Shown here piece by piece: positions 24,538-34,606 of a DNA stretch of 64,000 nucleotides. Origin of the DNA: CAYREV01 sp964423345 (GTDB lineage Bacteria; Bacteroidota; Rhodothermia; Balneolales; Balneolaceae). The stretch is taken from assembly GCA_964423345.1 (NCBI GenBank), contig CAYREV010000007.1, positions 30,839-94,838 on the forward strand. Reading direction: 5' to 3'. Position 1 is the stretch's first letter. Each line of letters opens with the position of its first letter. A program made the translations under genes and the position numbers. The notes beneath the pieces were generated by a model, which ran no database searches, had not been told where the DNA came from, and saw only the letters and a list, made by a program, of their open reading frames with translations.

Positions 24538-24628
24538 GAAATGGAACACCCCGAATTTGAAACGTTAAAACCGGTATCTGCCTCAAGGTAGGGATCCCGG
24601 TTCCGACTGATATTATTCATAACTGTTT

Positions 24629-25480
24629 ATGGCACCAACTGAAGAACGACAAATTATGGCCGGAGACCCTCCCAAGGCTCAACAGCCGGCCGACCGAACC
24701 ACCGACATGTCTTTCCTGGAACACCTGGAAGAGTTGCGGTGGCGCCTTATCAAGGGGTTTGGAGGGGTGGCCCTCGGAGTGATCATAGCCGTTTTCTTTG
24801 GCGATTTCCTGGTAAACAAGGTTATGCTCGGGCCAACCAGGGCCGATTTTATAGTCTACAAGTTCCTGGGAATCGATGCCATAGACCTCACGCTTCAAAG
24901 CAGGAAGCTCCCCGGACAGTTTTTCACCTATTGGGGAACCCTGATCCTGATGGGGGGCATTATCGGATCTCCCATTTTATTTTATCAGCTTTGGGCTTTT
25001 GTGGAACCGGCCCTGGAAAGTGATGAAAAATGGAAATCACGCCTTCACACCCTGTTTATAACCTCTTTTTTCCTGTTGGGCGTAAGTTTCGGTTATTTTG
25101 TGCTTGTGCCTTTCGCCCTTCAGTTTTTCAGCCAGTTCCAGATATCGGATGTCATCCATAACGATTTCGATATCAACGAGTATTTCAGCTCACTCTCCAT
25201 GTGGGTTATCTCCTGCGGTGTCATCTTTCAACTTCCGGTCGTAAGCTATTTCCTTTCGAAGTTCGGCCTTCTCACCCCCGAATTCCTGATCAAATACCGG
25301 CGGCATTCCATCGTCTTCTGTTTTATCATATCGGCTTTCCTCACCCCGCCCGACCCTATTTCACAGATAATCATAGGCATCCCGCTTATACTGCTCTACC
25401 AGTTTTCCATCTGGGTCAGCCGCCGTGGAGTCCGGCAGCGTGAAAAGGAGTTGCTAAAAGCATTCGGAAAGAGTGAATAG
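24629..25480 (+). CDS. tatC: Twin-arginine translocase subunit TatC
   Basis: The signal-recognition subunit of the Tat translocon in the inner membrane. The 283-residue protein has the family N-terminus (FLEHLEELRWRLIKG) and six transmembrane helices, with conserved FxEP (WAFVEPAL) and FLTPPDPISQ segments. A short charged N-terminal tail precedes the core. No tatA/tatB gene is seen nearby. NirK in this window is a likely substrate. Confidence 0.94.
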   Translation: MAPTEERQIMAGDPPKAQQPADRTTDMSFLEHLEELRWRLIKGFGGVALGVIIAVFFGDFLVNKVMLGPTRADFIVYKFLGIDAIDLTLQSRKLPGQFFTYWGTLILMGGIIGSPILFYQLWAFVEPALESDEKWKSRLHTLFITSFFLLGVSFGYFVLVPFALQFFSQFQISDVIHNDFDINEYFSSLSMWVISCGVIFQLPVVSYFLSKFGLLTPEFLIKYRRHSIVFCFIISAFLTPPDPISQIIIGIPLILLYQFSIWVSRRGVRQREKELLKAFGKSE

Positions 25481-25539
25481 GCCGGTGAGGTTATCAGATA
25501 CCTTCACAATTTCCATTTTTCTCAGCCGTTAAAATCCAT

Positions 25540-25547
25540 TACCTTTG
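25540..25547 (+). promoter_or_regulatory. Bacteroidota-type -7 element (TACCTTTG)
   Basis: TACCTTTG exactly matches the TAnnTTTG -7 consensus of the Bacteroidota primary sigma factor and lies 34 bp before the FKBP gene. A TTTG-type -33 element is not clear. Confidence 0.45.
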
Positions 25548-25580
25548 TGGGCTACATAATAATGATCACATAGATGCTAA

Positions 25581-26102
25581 ATGAAATACCTCAGAAACAT
25601 TCTATTCGTTCTTGCAAGCCTCTTGTTCATCCACTCCTGTGGACAGGATCCGACCGGTCCCGATTTCAGTGGGGCACCGGCCCCTTTTGATACCACAACT
25701 GCGGTCAGCGACACCACCACTCCCGATGGTTTGACCATCTACACTATCCGGGAGGGATATGGGGCCTTCGAGGTGATCAGCAGGGACCAGGTAAAGGTTA
25801 AATATACCGGGCGAACCGAAGACGGTACTATTTTCGACAGCACCTATAGAGACGGTTTTACCAATGCACGCACCCTTCAAAATCTGACGCCGGTACCTAT
25901 CAACACCGGTTTCTCACAGGTATCTCCACTCATAGATGGTTTCCGCCGCGGCATTATCGGCATGCGCCCGGGCGAGAAAAGAACGATTGTGGTACCTCCT
26001 TCCCTGGGTTACGGTGATGCAAAAGAAGGGACCAATGGTTTCGACCTAAAAGACAAAACACTGATTTTCGATATTGAGCTGGTCGAAATCGTGACCCTTT
26101 AA
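25581..26102 (+). CDS. FKBP-type peptidyl-prolyl isomerase lipoprotein
   Basis: A 173-residue lipoprotein: signal peptide with lipobox ending at C20 (FIHSC), a short Thr/Asp-rich linker, and one FKBP domain (VKVKYTGRTEDGTIFDSTY, then IIGMRPGEKRTIVVPPSLGYG). It should assist protein folding in the periplasm or at the outer membrane. Its 3' end overlaps the convergent alanine racemase gene by four bases. Confidence 0.9.
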   Translation: MKYLRNILFVLASLLFIHSCGQDPTGPDFSGAPAPFDTTTAVSDTTTPDGLTIYTIREGYGAFEVISRDQVKVKYTGRTEDGTIFDSTYRDGFTNARTLQNLTPVPINTGFSQVSPLIDGFRRGIIGMRPGEKRTIVVPPSLGYGDAKEGTNGFDLKDKTLIFDIELVEIVTL

Positions 26103-27187
26103 CGGTCGGGCAAGTACCGGCGGGTAATCCGCCGGTCAATGGAGACGAGAATCTCGTACGAAATGGTATCCAGCTTCTGAGCCATCTTTCCGGCCGTCAA
26201 CCGCTCGGTATCCAGTATCGTCACCTCCGTCCCGGGATCAATCTTGTCTTTCCCTAAAAAGACCATAAAATAATTCATGGTGATGGTGCCAACCTGGGGA
26301 TAGGGCTCCCCTTCGATACGTACGTGTATCTTCCCGCTTAACGCTCTTCGCAGGCCGTCGCCGTACCCTACCGGCACCACCCCTATAAAGCCATCTCCCG
26401 GGGCCTGCCACCTGCCCCCGTAACTGACCGTGTCTCCACGGGCGACAGGCTTCACCTGCACCAGGCGGCTTTTCCAGGCCAGGGCCGGCTTAAGCCCTTC
26501 GACATCCGCCGGTGAGGGAGGATAGCCGTAGAGTCCGATACCAACCCTCACCAGGTCAAAGACCGAGCCTTCATAATATAGGGCGCCCCCGGTATTGCCG
26601 ACATGGGTACGTAATCCATCCGGAAATTTCGCCCGCAACTGGCGGAATTGTTCAAGCTGCCTGTAGGCTTTCTCCGATTCCGGTGCGTCGGCCGTTGCCA
26701 GGTGCGTATAGATACCTGTACAATTCAAACCATCGTACTGATCCATCTTCTCCCTGACTGCATGAACCTCGCCGGGTAGCAGGCCCAGCCGCCCCATCCC
26801 CGTATCGAAATTCAGATGATAGCCTGTCCCCTTCTCAAGGAGATCAAAATGAACCGGGCGGCTGACCGTAGCCGTCAGATTATGAGAAACATATGCTTCC
26901 GCATTCCCCTCTTCCGGAACGCCAAATACAAGTATGGGAAGTTCGATGCCGGCCTCTCTAAGTTCAATCCCCTCTTCCACATCGTTTACAGCCAGCCATT
27001 CCACGCGGTCTCCGAGAGCACGAACCACTTCCACGCTGCCGTGCCCGTAGGCGTTGGCCTTGACAACCGCCATAACCCCGGCAGTGCCGCCTGCACGTTT
27101 GCGCAAAAAATCCAGGTTGCTCCTGATATTGTCCAGGTCGACAATCACCTCGGAATGGTAGTTGGATAACTTATCTGGGCTTTTCAT
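26099..27187 (-). CDS. alr: Alanine racemase
   Basis: Makes D-alanine for peptidoglycan. The 362-residue protein has the PLP lysine K43 in VVKANAYGHG, the C-terminal catalytic tyrosine region (VSYGGRWQ and VPVGYGDGLRR) and normal length. It is four bases downstream of the oxidoreductase at 27192, same direction. A second, diverged racemase of this fold is encoded at 54502; this copy looks like the standard biosynthetic enzyme. Confidence 0.93.
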   Translation of the reverse strand: MKSPDKLSNYHSEVIVDLDNIRSNLDFLRKRAGGTAGVMAVVKANAYGHGSVEVVRALGDRVEWLAVNDVEEGIELREAGIELPILVFGVPEEGNAEAYVSHNLTATVSRPVHFDLLEKGTGYHLNFDTGMGRLGLLPGEVHAVREKMDQYDGLNCTGIYTHLATADAPESEKAYRQLEQFRQLRAKFPDGLRTHVGNTGGALYYEGSVFDLVRVGIGLYGYPPSPADVEGLKPALAWKSRLVQVKPVARGDTVSYGGRWQAPGDGFIGVVPVGYGDGLRRALSGKIHVRIEGEPYPQVGTITMNYFMVFLGKDKIDPGTEVTILDTERLTAGKMAQKLDTISYEILVSIDRRITRRYLPDR

Positions 27188-27191
27188 GGAT

Positions 27192-28787
27192 TTAAAACCA
27201 GGTTTTTTTCAGGTCTTTCAATATCACACGGGCCGCGTTCAGGCCGGCCGCTCCAAAAACACCTCCCCCCGGGTGGCAGGAGGCCGACGACAAATATAAG
27301 TTTTCAATCGGAGTCTTATACCGGCTCATCTCGGGTATAGGCCTGAACATAAACATTTGATCGAAACTCATCTCCACATGCATCACATTCCCCTTTGGCA
27401 TCCCGTGCTTGCGTTCGATATCGAGAGGCGACTGTATATACCAGTCGATAAGCTTGCCTTCCATATTGGGGGCGTAACGGCATACCACTTCATATATCCT
27501 GCGGGCTTCCCGTTCCCGGATATCGTCCCAGTGAAGGCCCTCCTGCAACTCATAGGGATGCCACTGCGCCCAGGCGTAAAGGGTATGGCCCCCGTCGGGT
27601 ACCATCTCAGGGTCAATAGCCGAAAAGGTCATGGCCAGGACGGCCGGCTTTTCGGGCGGTTTCTTCTGCATATAATCGCCGATGGCATTCCTCATATACT
27701 GAACCGAGGGTGCCAAAAGCTGCATGCCGTTATGAATATACGGATCTTCCGGACAGGCGCTATACCGTGGGAGCTCTTCGACAGCACAGCGAATAACCAT
27801 CCCGAAACCGTTGCCAACATTAATATTTTCAATTTTTTTATACATGCCGGCCTCCAGGTGCTCCCGTCCCACCAGCTTCATCATGGTAGTCTGCACATGG
27901 GCGTTTGAGACGATGGTCTCCGACCGGTATTCCTCCCCATCCCCGGTCCTCACTCCTATGGCCGATCCGTTGGCCACCATGATATTTTCCACAGGTGCCC
28001 CCGTAACAATCCGCCCTCCATGTGCCTCCAGAAAATTTGCCAGGGCCCGGCTAAGCATACCGCTGCCACCCTCCGGGTGAGCGGCACCGCTTTGGTGAAG
28101 CATGGATTGCCACCCGGCAAAATCACCGGTGGCGGGATGGTCGGGAGTGGGCCCCGACTGGGCGGCAAACCACATGATGGCTGCCTTGAGATGTGGGTTT
28201 TCAAAAGCGTCGTCCACCACTTTCCCATAACTGCTCAATATCTTCTGCAAGCCCGCCGACTGCTCCCCCTTTTGGAACATTCCCCCTTCCCGTATCTGTC
28301 CCCTGGCCAGTTCGGTAACGATATTCCTGCCGCTGGGCGGTACCAGGAAAGACTTAAGCACGCCCCTGTTGATCCTTGTCCAAAAATCAACAAAATCACG
28401 ATAGTTGCCCACATCTTCAGGAGCTACTCCCGCAATGGACTCCAGGGTCCTTTCCAGATCCTTGAAAAAATGTATGACTCCTTCCCCTTCAGGCACCGGA
28501 TACGACATGACCGGGTCCATCTCAATGTAGTTCAATCCATATTCCTCCAGCTTCAGATCTTCAATGATATCCGTCTGGTGTATCATTATATGGACCGACG
28601 ATCCCACATCCATACGGAATCCCCCCGGATACTTTTCAGACTTGAACATGGTCTCCGTACTCACCGCACCGCCTATATCCTCGCGCCGTTCCAGAACACA
28701 TACCGAGTACCCTTCCCGTGCCAGATAACAGGCTGTTACCAAGCCGTTATGGCCGGAACCTATAAGGATTATATCGTATTTATTCAT
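27192..28787 (-). CDS. FAD-dependent oxidoreductase, phytoene-desaturase/PYROXD2-like
   Basis: A 531-residue flavoprotein with the N-terminal dinucleotide-binding fold (GSGHNG, residues 10-15, then VLERREDIGG) and a C-terminal FAD-contact segment (HPGGGVFGAAGLNAARVIL). Overall length and SNAHV/YAWAQWHP segments resemble the PYROXD2/CrtI-like amine-oxidase superfamily. Nearby genes give no carotenoid pathway, so substrate assignment is not possible. It is likely cotranscribed with alr. Confidence 0.82.
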   Translation of the reverse strand: MNKYDIILIGSGHNGLVTACYLAREGYSVCVLERREDIGGAVSTETMFKSEKYPGGFRMDVGSSVHIMIHQTDIIEDLKLEEYGLNYIEMDPVMSYPVPEGEGVIHFFKDLERTLESIAGVAPEDVGNYRDFVDFWTRINRGVLKSFLVPPSGRNIVTELARGQIREGGMFQKGEQSAGLQKILSSYGKVVDDAFENPHLKAAIMWFAAQSGPTPDHPATGDFAGWQSMLHQSGAAHPEGGSGMLSRALANFLEAHGGRIVTGAPVENIMVANGSAIGVRTGDGEEYRSETIVSNAHVQTTMMKLVGREHLEAGMYKKIENINVGNGFGMVIRCAVEELPRYSACPEDPYIHNGMQLLAPSVQYMRNAIGDYMQKKPPEKPAVLAMTFSAIDPEMVPDGGHTLYAWAQWHPYELQEGLHWDDIREREARRIYEVVCRYAPNMEGKLIDWYIQSPLDIERKHGMPKGNVMHVEMSFDQMFMFRPIPEMSRYKTPIENLYLSSASCHPGGGVFGAAGLNAARVILKDLKKTWF

Positions 28788-28827
28788 TGTTAAAGACTAT
28801 GGCATTTTATAACATGCGGTCGGCCAA

Positions 28828-28904
28828 GGAGTCTGTCGGACTTAGCTAAAACTACTGCAAAAGCGTCATATTTTCGTAACGATTTCCTAAGTCCGAAAGA
28901 CTCC
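28828..28904. repeat. Imperfect long inverted repeat (MITE- or REP-like)
   Basis: Arms GGAGTCT-gt-CGGACTTAG (28828-28845) and CTAAGTCCG-aa-AGACTCC (28887-28904) pair over sixteen bases with one 2x2 internal loop, separated by 41 bp. It sits in the gap between the oxidoreductase and sppA, which are divergent, so it is not a terminator. The form suits a small dispersed palindromic element. Confidence 0.5.
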
Positions 28905-28963
28905 AAGGTACACTTATTAAACAGGCAACGTTCAATTTTAGAAATTTTAAACCCCACTTCAGA

Positions 28964-30754
28964 ATGAAATTTTTTCAAAACCTGGTAGCTGCCACCCTGG
29001 GAACTCTCATAGCCCTCTTCCTGGTGTTCATTGTTCTCTTTATAACCCTGGCCAGCAGCACCGGAGAACCCGAACCCTACATACGGGAAAATACGGTCCT
29101 TAAAATTGATATAAGCGGCAATCTCCCCGCTCAGTCTACAAAAGACCCGCTCGAAGAGCTGTTCAACCGCGGCAGGTATAATAAGGTGTCGCTTGAAACA
29201 TTAAAAGAGAACCTGGCAAAAGCCAAAAGCCATGAGAGGGTAAAAGGGGTTTGGCTGGAGATCGACTTCGTTACCGAGGGATGGGCTAATCTTGAGGAGG
29301 CCCACCGCATGATCAAGGCTTTCAGGGACAGCACCGATAAATTTGTATATGCCAGCACCAACGATTTGGGATTCAACGAGCAGGGGTATTACCTGGCAAC
29401 GGCTTCCGACTCGATATTTTCTCCTCCCGAATCATTTTTTGAATTCGACGGCTTCTTTACCCAGGTCGCATTTTACAAGGGACTATTTGACAAAATAGGC
29501 ATAGATGCCAATATAGCGAGGGTCGGCAAATATAAAAGCGCCGTGGAGCCATACATGCGCAAAGAATTCTCCGAAGAAAGCAAGCTGCAGCTCTCGGCCC
29601 TCATCGACCAAAGCACCTCTACCTTCATGGAGGCAGTAAGCCGAAAAACCGGCTTGAGCACTTCTCACATCAATAGCCTGATGAGTGACAGTCCCCGGCT
29701 TCTGGCCGGCTTTGGCTATGAAAATGGCCTTATCGACTCACTGATGTATACCGATGAAGTGGAACAGCAAATCAAAAAGAGGATAGGCATTAAAGAGAAT
29801 GCTGATCTCAAAACAGTATCCAATGCCAGGTACGCCAGGGTGACGAGGCAAAGTGCCGGCTTAAAAAGCGGTGACGATAGCAATAAAATTGCCGTTATCT
29901 ATGCTGACGGGCCCATACTGCCCGAAATGAACGGTGGTAACCCATTCGACAAACAGCAATATATAACCACCGCTTTCTTCGATGAACAGCTTGGTGAGAT
30001 CCGGGAGGACGACCGGATCAAGGCATTGGTCGTCCGGGTCAACAGCCCGGGAGGTTCGGGCAGCACCTCCGATGCCATACTCAGAATGCTTAAAGAGGTC
30101 AAAAAGGATATGCCCGTGATTGTATCCATGGGGCCCGTGGCCGCATCGGGGGGATACTACATTTCCATGGAAGCCGACACTATTGTGGCCTCCCCCACAA
30201 CCATAACCGGATCCATTGGAGTCTTTGCGACAAAATTCAACACCAAGCAACTCTTTAACGAGGAATTGGGCATTACCTTCGACGAGGTGAAGTCGCACCC
30301 CCATGCAGGCTGGCTGTTGCCAACCACCGATTTTACTCCTTCCGAGGAAAAGGCGTTCAACCAATTTGTTGAAACGTTTTATGACACCTTTATAGGCAAG
30401 GTGGCCGATGCCCGCGGGCTCAGCAGGCAACAGGTGCATGAGGTAGCCCAGGGTCGGGTATGGACCGGTGAAGCGGCCTTAAACCATAACCTTGTGGACG
30501 TGCTGGGCGGTCTGGATAAGGCGATGGAGATTGCAGCCGAAAAAGCCGAACTGAAAGAGTATGCCATAGAAACCTATCCAAAGCGAAAAGATATTTATGA
30601 GTTGCTGATGGGATCTGCCGAAATGAAAGCCCGATCTTTCTTAGGGGACCGTTGGTTCTTCAACTCCCAACTGGAGCAAGCAAGCCGAACCCTCTCCATA
30701 CTGAAAAGGAAAGGGCCGCTTGCTTATTTCCCTTACGAAATCACCATACAATAG
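28964..30754 (+). CDS. sppA: Signal peptide peptidase SppA, 67K type
   Basis: A membrane serine protease that degrades cleaved signal peptides. The 596-residue protein has an N-terminal transmembrane anchor (residues about 8-30) and two ClpP-like halves. The catalytic lysine is K191 (VGKYKSAVEPY) and the serine is S395 (AASGGYY), the same positions in motif as in the long E. coli type. It is followed two bases later by an MBL hydrolase. Confidence 0.93.
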   Translation: MKFFQNLVAATLGTLIALFLVFIVLFITLASSTGEPEPYIRENTVLKIDISGNLPAQSTKDPLEELFNRGRYNKVSLETLKENLAKAKSHERVKGVWLEIDFVTEGWANLEEAHRMIKAFRDSTDKFVYASTNDLGFNEQGYYLATASDSIFSPPESFFEFDGFFTQVAFYKGLFDKIGIDANIARVGKYKSAVEPYMRKEFSEESKLQLSALIDQSTSTFMEAVSRKTGLSTSHINSLMSDSPRLLAGFGYENGLIDSLMYTDEVEQQIKKRIGIKENADLKTVSNARYARVTRQSAGLKSGDDSNKIAVIYADGPILPEMNGGNPFDKQQYITTAFFDEQLGEIREDDRIKALVVRVNSPGGSGSTSDAILRMLKEVKKDMPVIVSMGPVAASGGYYISMEADTIVASPTTITGSIGVFATKFNTKQLFNEELGITFDEVKSHPHAGWLLPTTDFTPSEEKAFNQFVETFYDTFIGKVADARGLSRQQVHEVAQGRVWTGEAALNHNLVDVLGGLDKAMEIAAEKAELKEYAIETYPKRKDIYELLMGSAEMKARSFLGDRWFFNSQLEQASRTLSILKRKGPLAYFPYEITIQ

Positions 30755-30756
30755 CC

Positions 30757-31602
30757 ATGGAATTGGGACGGTTTCATATCGAGCAATTGAGCGAGGGACA
30801 GTTCGAATTTTTTTCGGACGGGACGGTTCACCGAAAGCCCGTGGATGAGTCGGCCGATCCCCGCCCCTCCCTGTCGGGCAAACGCAATTCCGCCCTGATA
30901 GGTATCAACCCCATATTGATAAGCAATGGCGAGGATAACATCCTGCTCGATACCGGATTGGGCTGGGGACTCGATGCCGGTAGCGGCTACGATGACATAT
31001 CCAATGTAGTTACCAACCTCGACATATTTGATATCGATCCCGAAGCGGTTTCCCATGTGGTGCTGACGCATCTTCACTATGACCATGCCGCAGGCTCTTC
31101 ATTTACCGACGCCTCCTCCGCCACCCGTCCCACCTTCCCCAACGCCACCTATTATGTACAGAAAAGGGAATGGGATTATGCACTGGAACAGGTGGAGTCG
31201 GGCATGGATATCAAGGGAATAGGATACCGGCTGGACGACTTCTACCGGCTGGTGGCAGACGGACGCGTGGAATTCATCACGGAAGATTTCATGACCCTGA
31301 CGGAAGGGGTGGAAGTAATGTGGACCGGGGGCCATACACCGGGGCACCAGGCCGTTCGCATCCGGGACCAGGGCAAGACTGCATTTTACCTGGGGGAGCT
31401 GCTGCCGAACGAATCTCACCTTAACCGGTATGCCATGCGCCAGATGGATGTACACCCGCTGCAGGCCAAAAAAATGAAAATACAGTTATTGAAATCGGCT
31501 TATGAAAGCAAGGCGGTACTGTTCTTCTATCATTCGCTCTTTTCTAAAGTGGGTCGGCTGGAAAAGGATCAGAAAAGGTATGTGCTGAAAGAGCTGAACT
31601 AG
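30757..31602 (+). CDS. MBL-fold metallo-hydrolase
   Basis: The frame is open from inside sppA, but the sensible start is the ATG at 30757, two bases after the sppA stop (281 residues). The metal site HxHxDH is LTHLHYDHAAG (H105, H107, D109, H110), followed by GGHTPGH further on. It is a generic beta-lactamase-fold hydrolase of the lactonase/glyoxalase-like type; no substrate can be read from sequence. Tight spacing suggests cotranscription with sppA. Confidence 0.85.
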   Translation: MELGRFHIEQLSEGQFEFFSDGTVHRKPVDESADPRPSLSGKRNSALIGINPILISNGEDNILLDTGLGWGLDAGSGYDDISNVVTNLDIFDIDPEAVSHVVLTHLHYDHAAGSSFTDASSATRPTFPNATYYVQKREWDYALEQVESGMDIKGIGYRLDDFYRLVADGRVEFITEDFMTLTEGVEVMWTGGHTPGHQAVRIRDQGKTAFYLGELLPNESHLNRYAMRQMDVHPLQAKKMKIQLLKSAYESKAVLFFYHSLFSKVGRLEKDQKRYVLKELN

Positions 31603-31603
31603 T

Positions 31604-33127
31604 TCACTCCTTGTTCATTGATATCAGAAACTCCTCGTTCGACTTCGTTCCCTTCATCTTGTTGAGAAGAAACTCCATCGCTTCAAATGCATTCATCCTG
31701 TTCAGGTAACGGCGCAACAGTACCACCTTCTCTCTTTCTTCATCGGGTACGATAAGCTCCTCGCGCCGCGTTCCGCTTTTAAAGATATCCATTGCCGGAA
31801 ATATACGACGATCGGCCAGGTTACGGTTCAGCACTACCTCCATATTACCGGTACCTTTGAACTCCTCGAAAATGAGATCGTCCATTCGCGAGCCTGTCTG
31901 CACCAGTGCGGTAGCCAGGATAGAAAGGCTCCCCCCATTTTCAATATTACGGGCCGAGCTGAACAGCTGCCGGGGTGCTTTCAGCGCTTCCGAATCGATA
32001 CCGCCCGACATCGTTCGGCCGGAACTCGGTGCACAAATGTTATAGGCCCTGGCAAGGCGTGTAATAGAATCCATCAGCAGCAAGACATCATGGCCGCTCT
32101 CCACAAGGCGCTTGGCCTTTTCAAAAACAATCTCGGATAGGCCCACATGGTTTTCGGGGCGTTCATCAAATGTGGAAGCAACCACTTCCGCATTATCTAC
32201 GTTACGCTCCATTTCGGTTACTTCTTCAGGCCGTTCGTCAATCAGTAGAATAATTACTTTCGTATTGGGATTATTCTCGTTTACTGCGTTTGCTATATTA
32301 CGGAGAATGGTTGTTTTTCCCGTCTTGGGTTGCGCTACAATCAACCCGCGCTGCCCTTTCCCCAGAGGGGCAAAGAGGTTTATAATACGCGTGGTATACT
32401 CATTGGCCCTGTGCTCGAGGTTAAACCGTTCTTCGGGATAGATTGGCAGAAGGTCCTCAAAATCCTCCCTGTTATCCATGTCATGCGGTATCTTTCCATT
32501 CACACCGTCTACCCTCAAAAGGGCAAAATACCGCTCCCCTACTTTCGGGGGCCTGATTATACCGATGACGCAATCACCCTGTTTCAGCCGGAAACGCTTG
32601 ATTTGCGAAGGCGACACATAAATGTCGTCCGGACTGGCCTTATAGTTATAATTTACCGAACGCAGGAAGCCGTAACCGTCAGGAAGTATTTCAAGTGTAC
32701 CCTCCTGTATCAGGTAAGGTCCCAGTCCCGGCTCGATTTCTTCCAGGCGCTCTTCCAGGGTAGGGGCTTCCGATTCAGGCAGGATATCGTGAACGCTTTT
32801 TTTCTTCTTACCCTTCTTTTTTCCTCCCTTGCCGGATGAACCGGAACGGCGGGAACGAGTATTCCTGGAATCTGAATCATTATTTTCGGTCTGGTAGGGT
32901 TGGGTATGCTGGGTATTATCCTGCTGCCTTCCTTCATCATCAGCTTCAGAAGAGTCCTTATTCTCCTCGCCAACCGTCTTACGAATCTTTTCAATAAGTT
33001 CGTTTTTACGAAGTCCTCCAGGCTTTAACCCCTGCTTCCGGGCAATTTTTTGAAGCTCGCTAACCTTCTTCTTGGAGAGCGAGTCTATATCTTCAATGGT
33101 TACACCATCGGTTTGGTTATCCGACAT
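31604..33127 (-). CDS. rho: Transcription termination factor Rho
   Basis: The hexameric RNA helicase that ends transcription. The 507-residue protein has a Rho N-terminal helical domain (residues 18-50), a low-complexity acidic then lysine/glycine-rich insert (about 52-112), the RNA-binding cold-shock domain (about 138-215) and the ATPase core with Walker A in QPKTGKTT (266-273). The insert is typical of Bacteroidota Rho and lengthens the protein relative to E. coli. Confidence 0.96.
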   Translation of the reverse strand: MSDNQTDGVTIEDIDSLSKKKVSELQKIARKQGLKPGGLRKNELIEKIRKTVGEENKDSSEADDEGRQQDNTQHTQPYQTENNDSDSRNTRSRRSGSSGKGGKKKGKKKKSVHDILPESEAPTLEERLEEIEPGLGPYLIQEGTLEILPDGYGFLRSVNYNYKASPDDIYVSPSQIKRFRLKQGDCVIGIIRPPKVGERYFALLRVDGVNGKIPHDMDNREDFEDLLPIYPEERFNLEHRANEYTTRIINLFAPLGKGQRGLIVAQPKTGKTTILRNIANAVNENNPNTKVIILLIDERPEEVTEMERNVDNAEVVASTFDERPENHVGLSEIVFEKAKRLVESGHDVLLLMDSITRLARAYNICAPSSGRTMSGGIDSEALKAPRQLFSSARNIENGGSLSILATALVQTGSRMDDLIFEEFKGTGNMEVVLNRNLADRRIFPAMDIFKSGTRREELIVPDEEREKVVLLRRYLNRMNAFEAMEFLLNKMKGTKSNEEFLISMNKE

Positions 33128-33251
33128 AATGATCTAATGAATCCGTTTTATTGAGATGAATAAATAGTTCTAAGGTTCTAATATGACTCTAATAGGGAAT
33201 TGATCTACACTGCTATCATAAAAAGGTGGAGAAAATCAGGGTAGATATGAC

Positions 33252-34550
33252 TCAACGGTTGTTAGCGGAAGAGATTAACCAATCCTGAACCGTATCGTAA
33301 AAGTAAAAACTTCCTGCAAAAATTACTAATTCCGATTTAAATTCCTCAAAAAGCGACTGCCGTTCCGTGTCGCTCACCGGAAACTGCTTAACACCGGGTA
33401 ATTCGCTCCTTACAGCCTCTATGCCGGCTGCCCGGGGTGAATCCATTCCATGATAAAATATTTTCTTGAATTCCGAAAATTCATTTAAAACCTCAGGGCT
33501 TACCTTGTCGCGCATCAGGGAAAGTACCAGTACGGCTTCCTCAACACTACCTACAGTATCTACCGACTTCATCATGGCACGAACCGCCTGAAGGTTATGA
33601 GCCCCGTCAAAATACCAGCGGCGGCTTTTCACAAGCTTTTCAAAGCGGGCAGCCATGTTGAATTCCGCTACTCCGCGCCTGAAGTCCTCCCGGCAGACGG
33701 CAAAGGTGTTTCCCATTAAATTGCAGACATGCCAGGCCGCCGCAATGTTATTGGCCTGAATGGGATGGGCCAGCTTACTAGCCAAACGAATTACCTCCTC
33801 CCCGTATTGCAGCAGGAAACAGCCATTATCATACTGCGGGTTAAGGCTTTCTGCATATCTGACCGGTGCATTACGCTCAGAGGCAATGCCTTCCAACACC
33901 TTTCGGGCCTCATCTCCCGTATTTCCCAGCACAAGAGGGATCCCTTCCTTTATGATTCCTCCCTTCTCAGCGGCAATATCGGGGATAGTGTCGCCCAGTA
34001 TATCGGTATGATCCCTGGAAATGTTGGTTATAACCGCCACTTCCGGCCGAATAATATTGGTGGCATCCAGTCGTCCTCCCAAACCAACCTCTATAACGGC
34101 CAGGTCTACCTCTTGTCGGGAAAAATACCAGAAAGCTATTGCCGTACTCAACTCAAAATAACTCAGCTTAAAGCGACGGAGTTGTCTTTCTTGCTCCTTG
34201 AAAAAGGATAGCATCGCTTCATCAGTTATGGGATTCCCGCCTACCGTGATTCGCTCGTTGAACGAACGGATGTGGGGAGAGGTATAAACCCCCGCCTTGT
34301 AGCCGGCCTGCCGGTATACCGATCCCAGGATAGTACAGGTACTCCCCTTTCCGTTCGATCCTGCTACATGCACCGCGGGAAACGCCTGCTGGGGATCCCC
34401 TATTGCCCTACAGAATGACCGAAAAGATTCCAGGTCAAATTTTGCGGCTTCCTTGCCGTCATGCTGGAAACGGGGCATGGCCTCCAGGTAAGCGTGTACG
34501 TCATTTATGGTATCGACAGCCTTCAAATTAAGTTCAGATTGCAATTTCAT
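33252..34550 (-). CDS. folC: Folylpolyglutamate synthase / dihydrofolate synthase
   Basis: Adds glutamate to dihydropteroate and folates. The 432-residue Mur-ligase-type ATPase has the P-loop GSNGKGST (residues 64-71), YTSPHIRSFNERI, and the LGGRLDATN loop. Length is normal. It is divergent from pyrD with 56 bp between starts. Confidence 0.92.
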   Translation of the reverse strand: MKLQSELNLKAVDTINDVHAYLEAMPRFQHDGKEAAKFDLESFRSFCRAIGDPQQAFPAVHVAGSNGKGSTCTILGSVYRQAGYKAGVYTSPHIRSFNERITVGGNPITDEAMLSFFKEQERQLRRFKLSYFELSTAIAFWYFSRQEVDLAVIEVGLGGRLDATNIIRPEVAVITNISRDHTDILGDTIPDIAAEKGGIIKEGIPLVLGNTGDEARKVLEGIASERNAPVRYAESLNPQYDNGCFLLQYGEEVIRLASKLAHPIQANNIAAAWHVCNLMGNTFAVCREDFRRGVAEFNMAARFEKLVKSRRWYFDGAHNLQAVRAMMKSVDTVGSVEEAVLVLSLMRDKVSPEVLNEFSEFKKIFYHGMDSPRAAGIEAVRSELPGVKQFPVSDTERQSLFEEFKSELVIFAGSFYFYDTVQDWLISSANNR

Positions 34551-34606
34551 TCTTAGCTTTAAGGTGCTAACTTACGAAAGTAATTAAAGTAGTATCCGTT
34601 CAATTT

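Noticed and set aside
24568..24605. Hairpin between glyA and tatC as a terminator
   Set aside because: AACCGG ... CCGGTT can pair, but the stem has mismatches and no T-run follows.
30652..30756. Upstream extension of the MBL hydrolase into sppA
   Set aside because: These codons lie inside the sppA C-terminus; the ATG at 30757 gives the usual family length.
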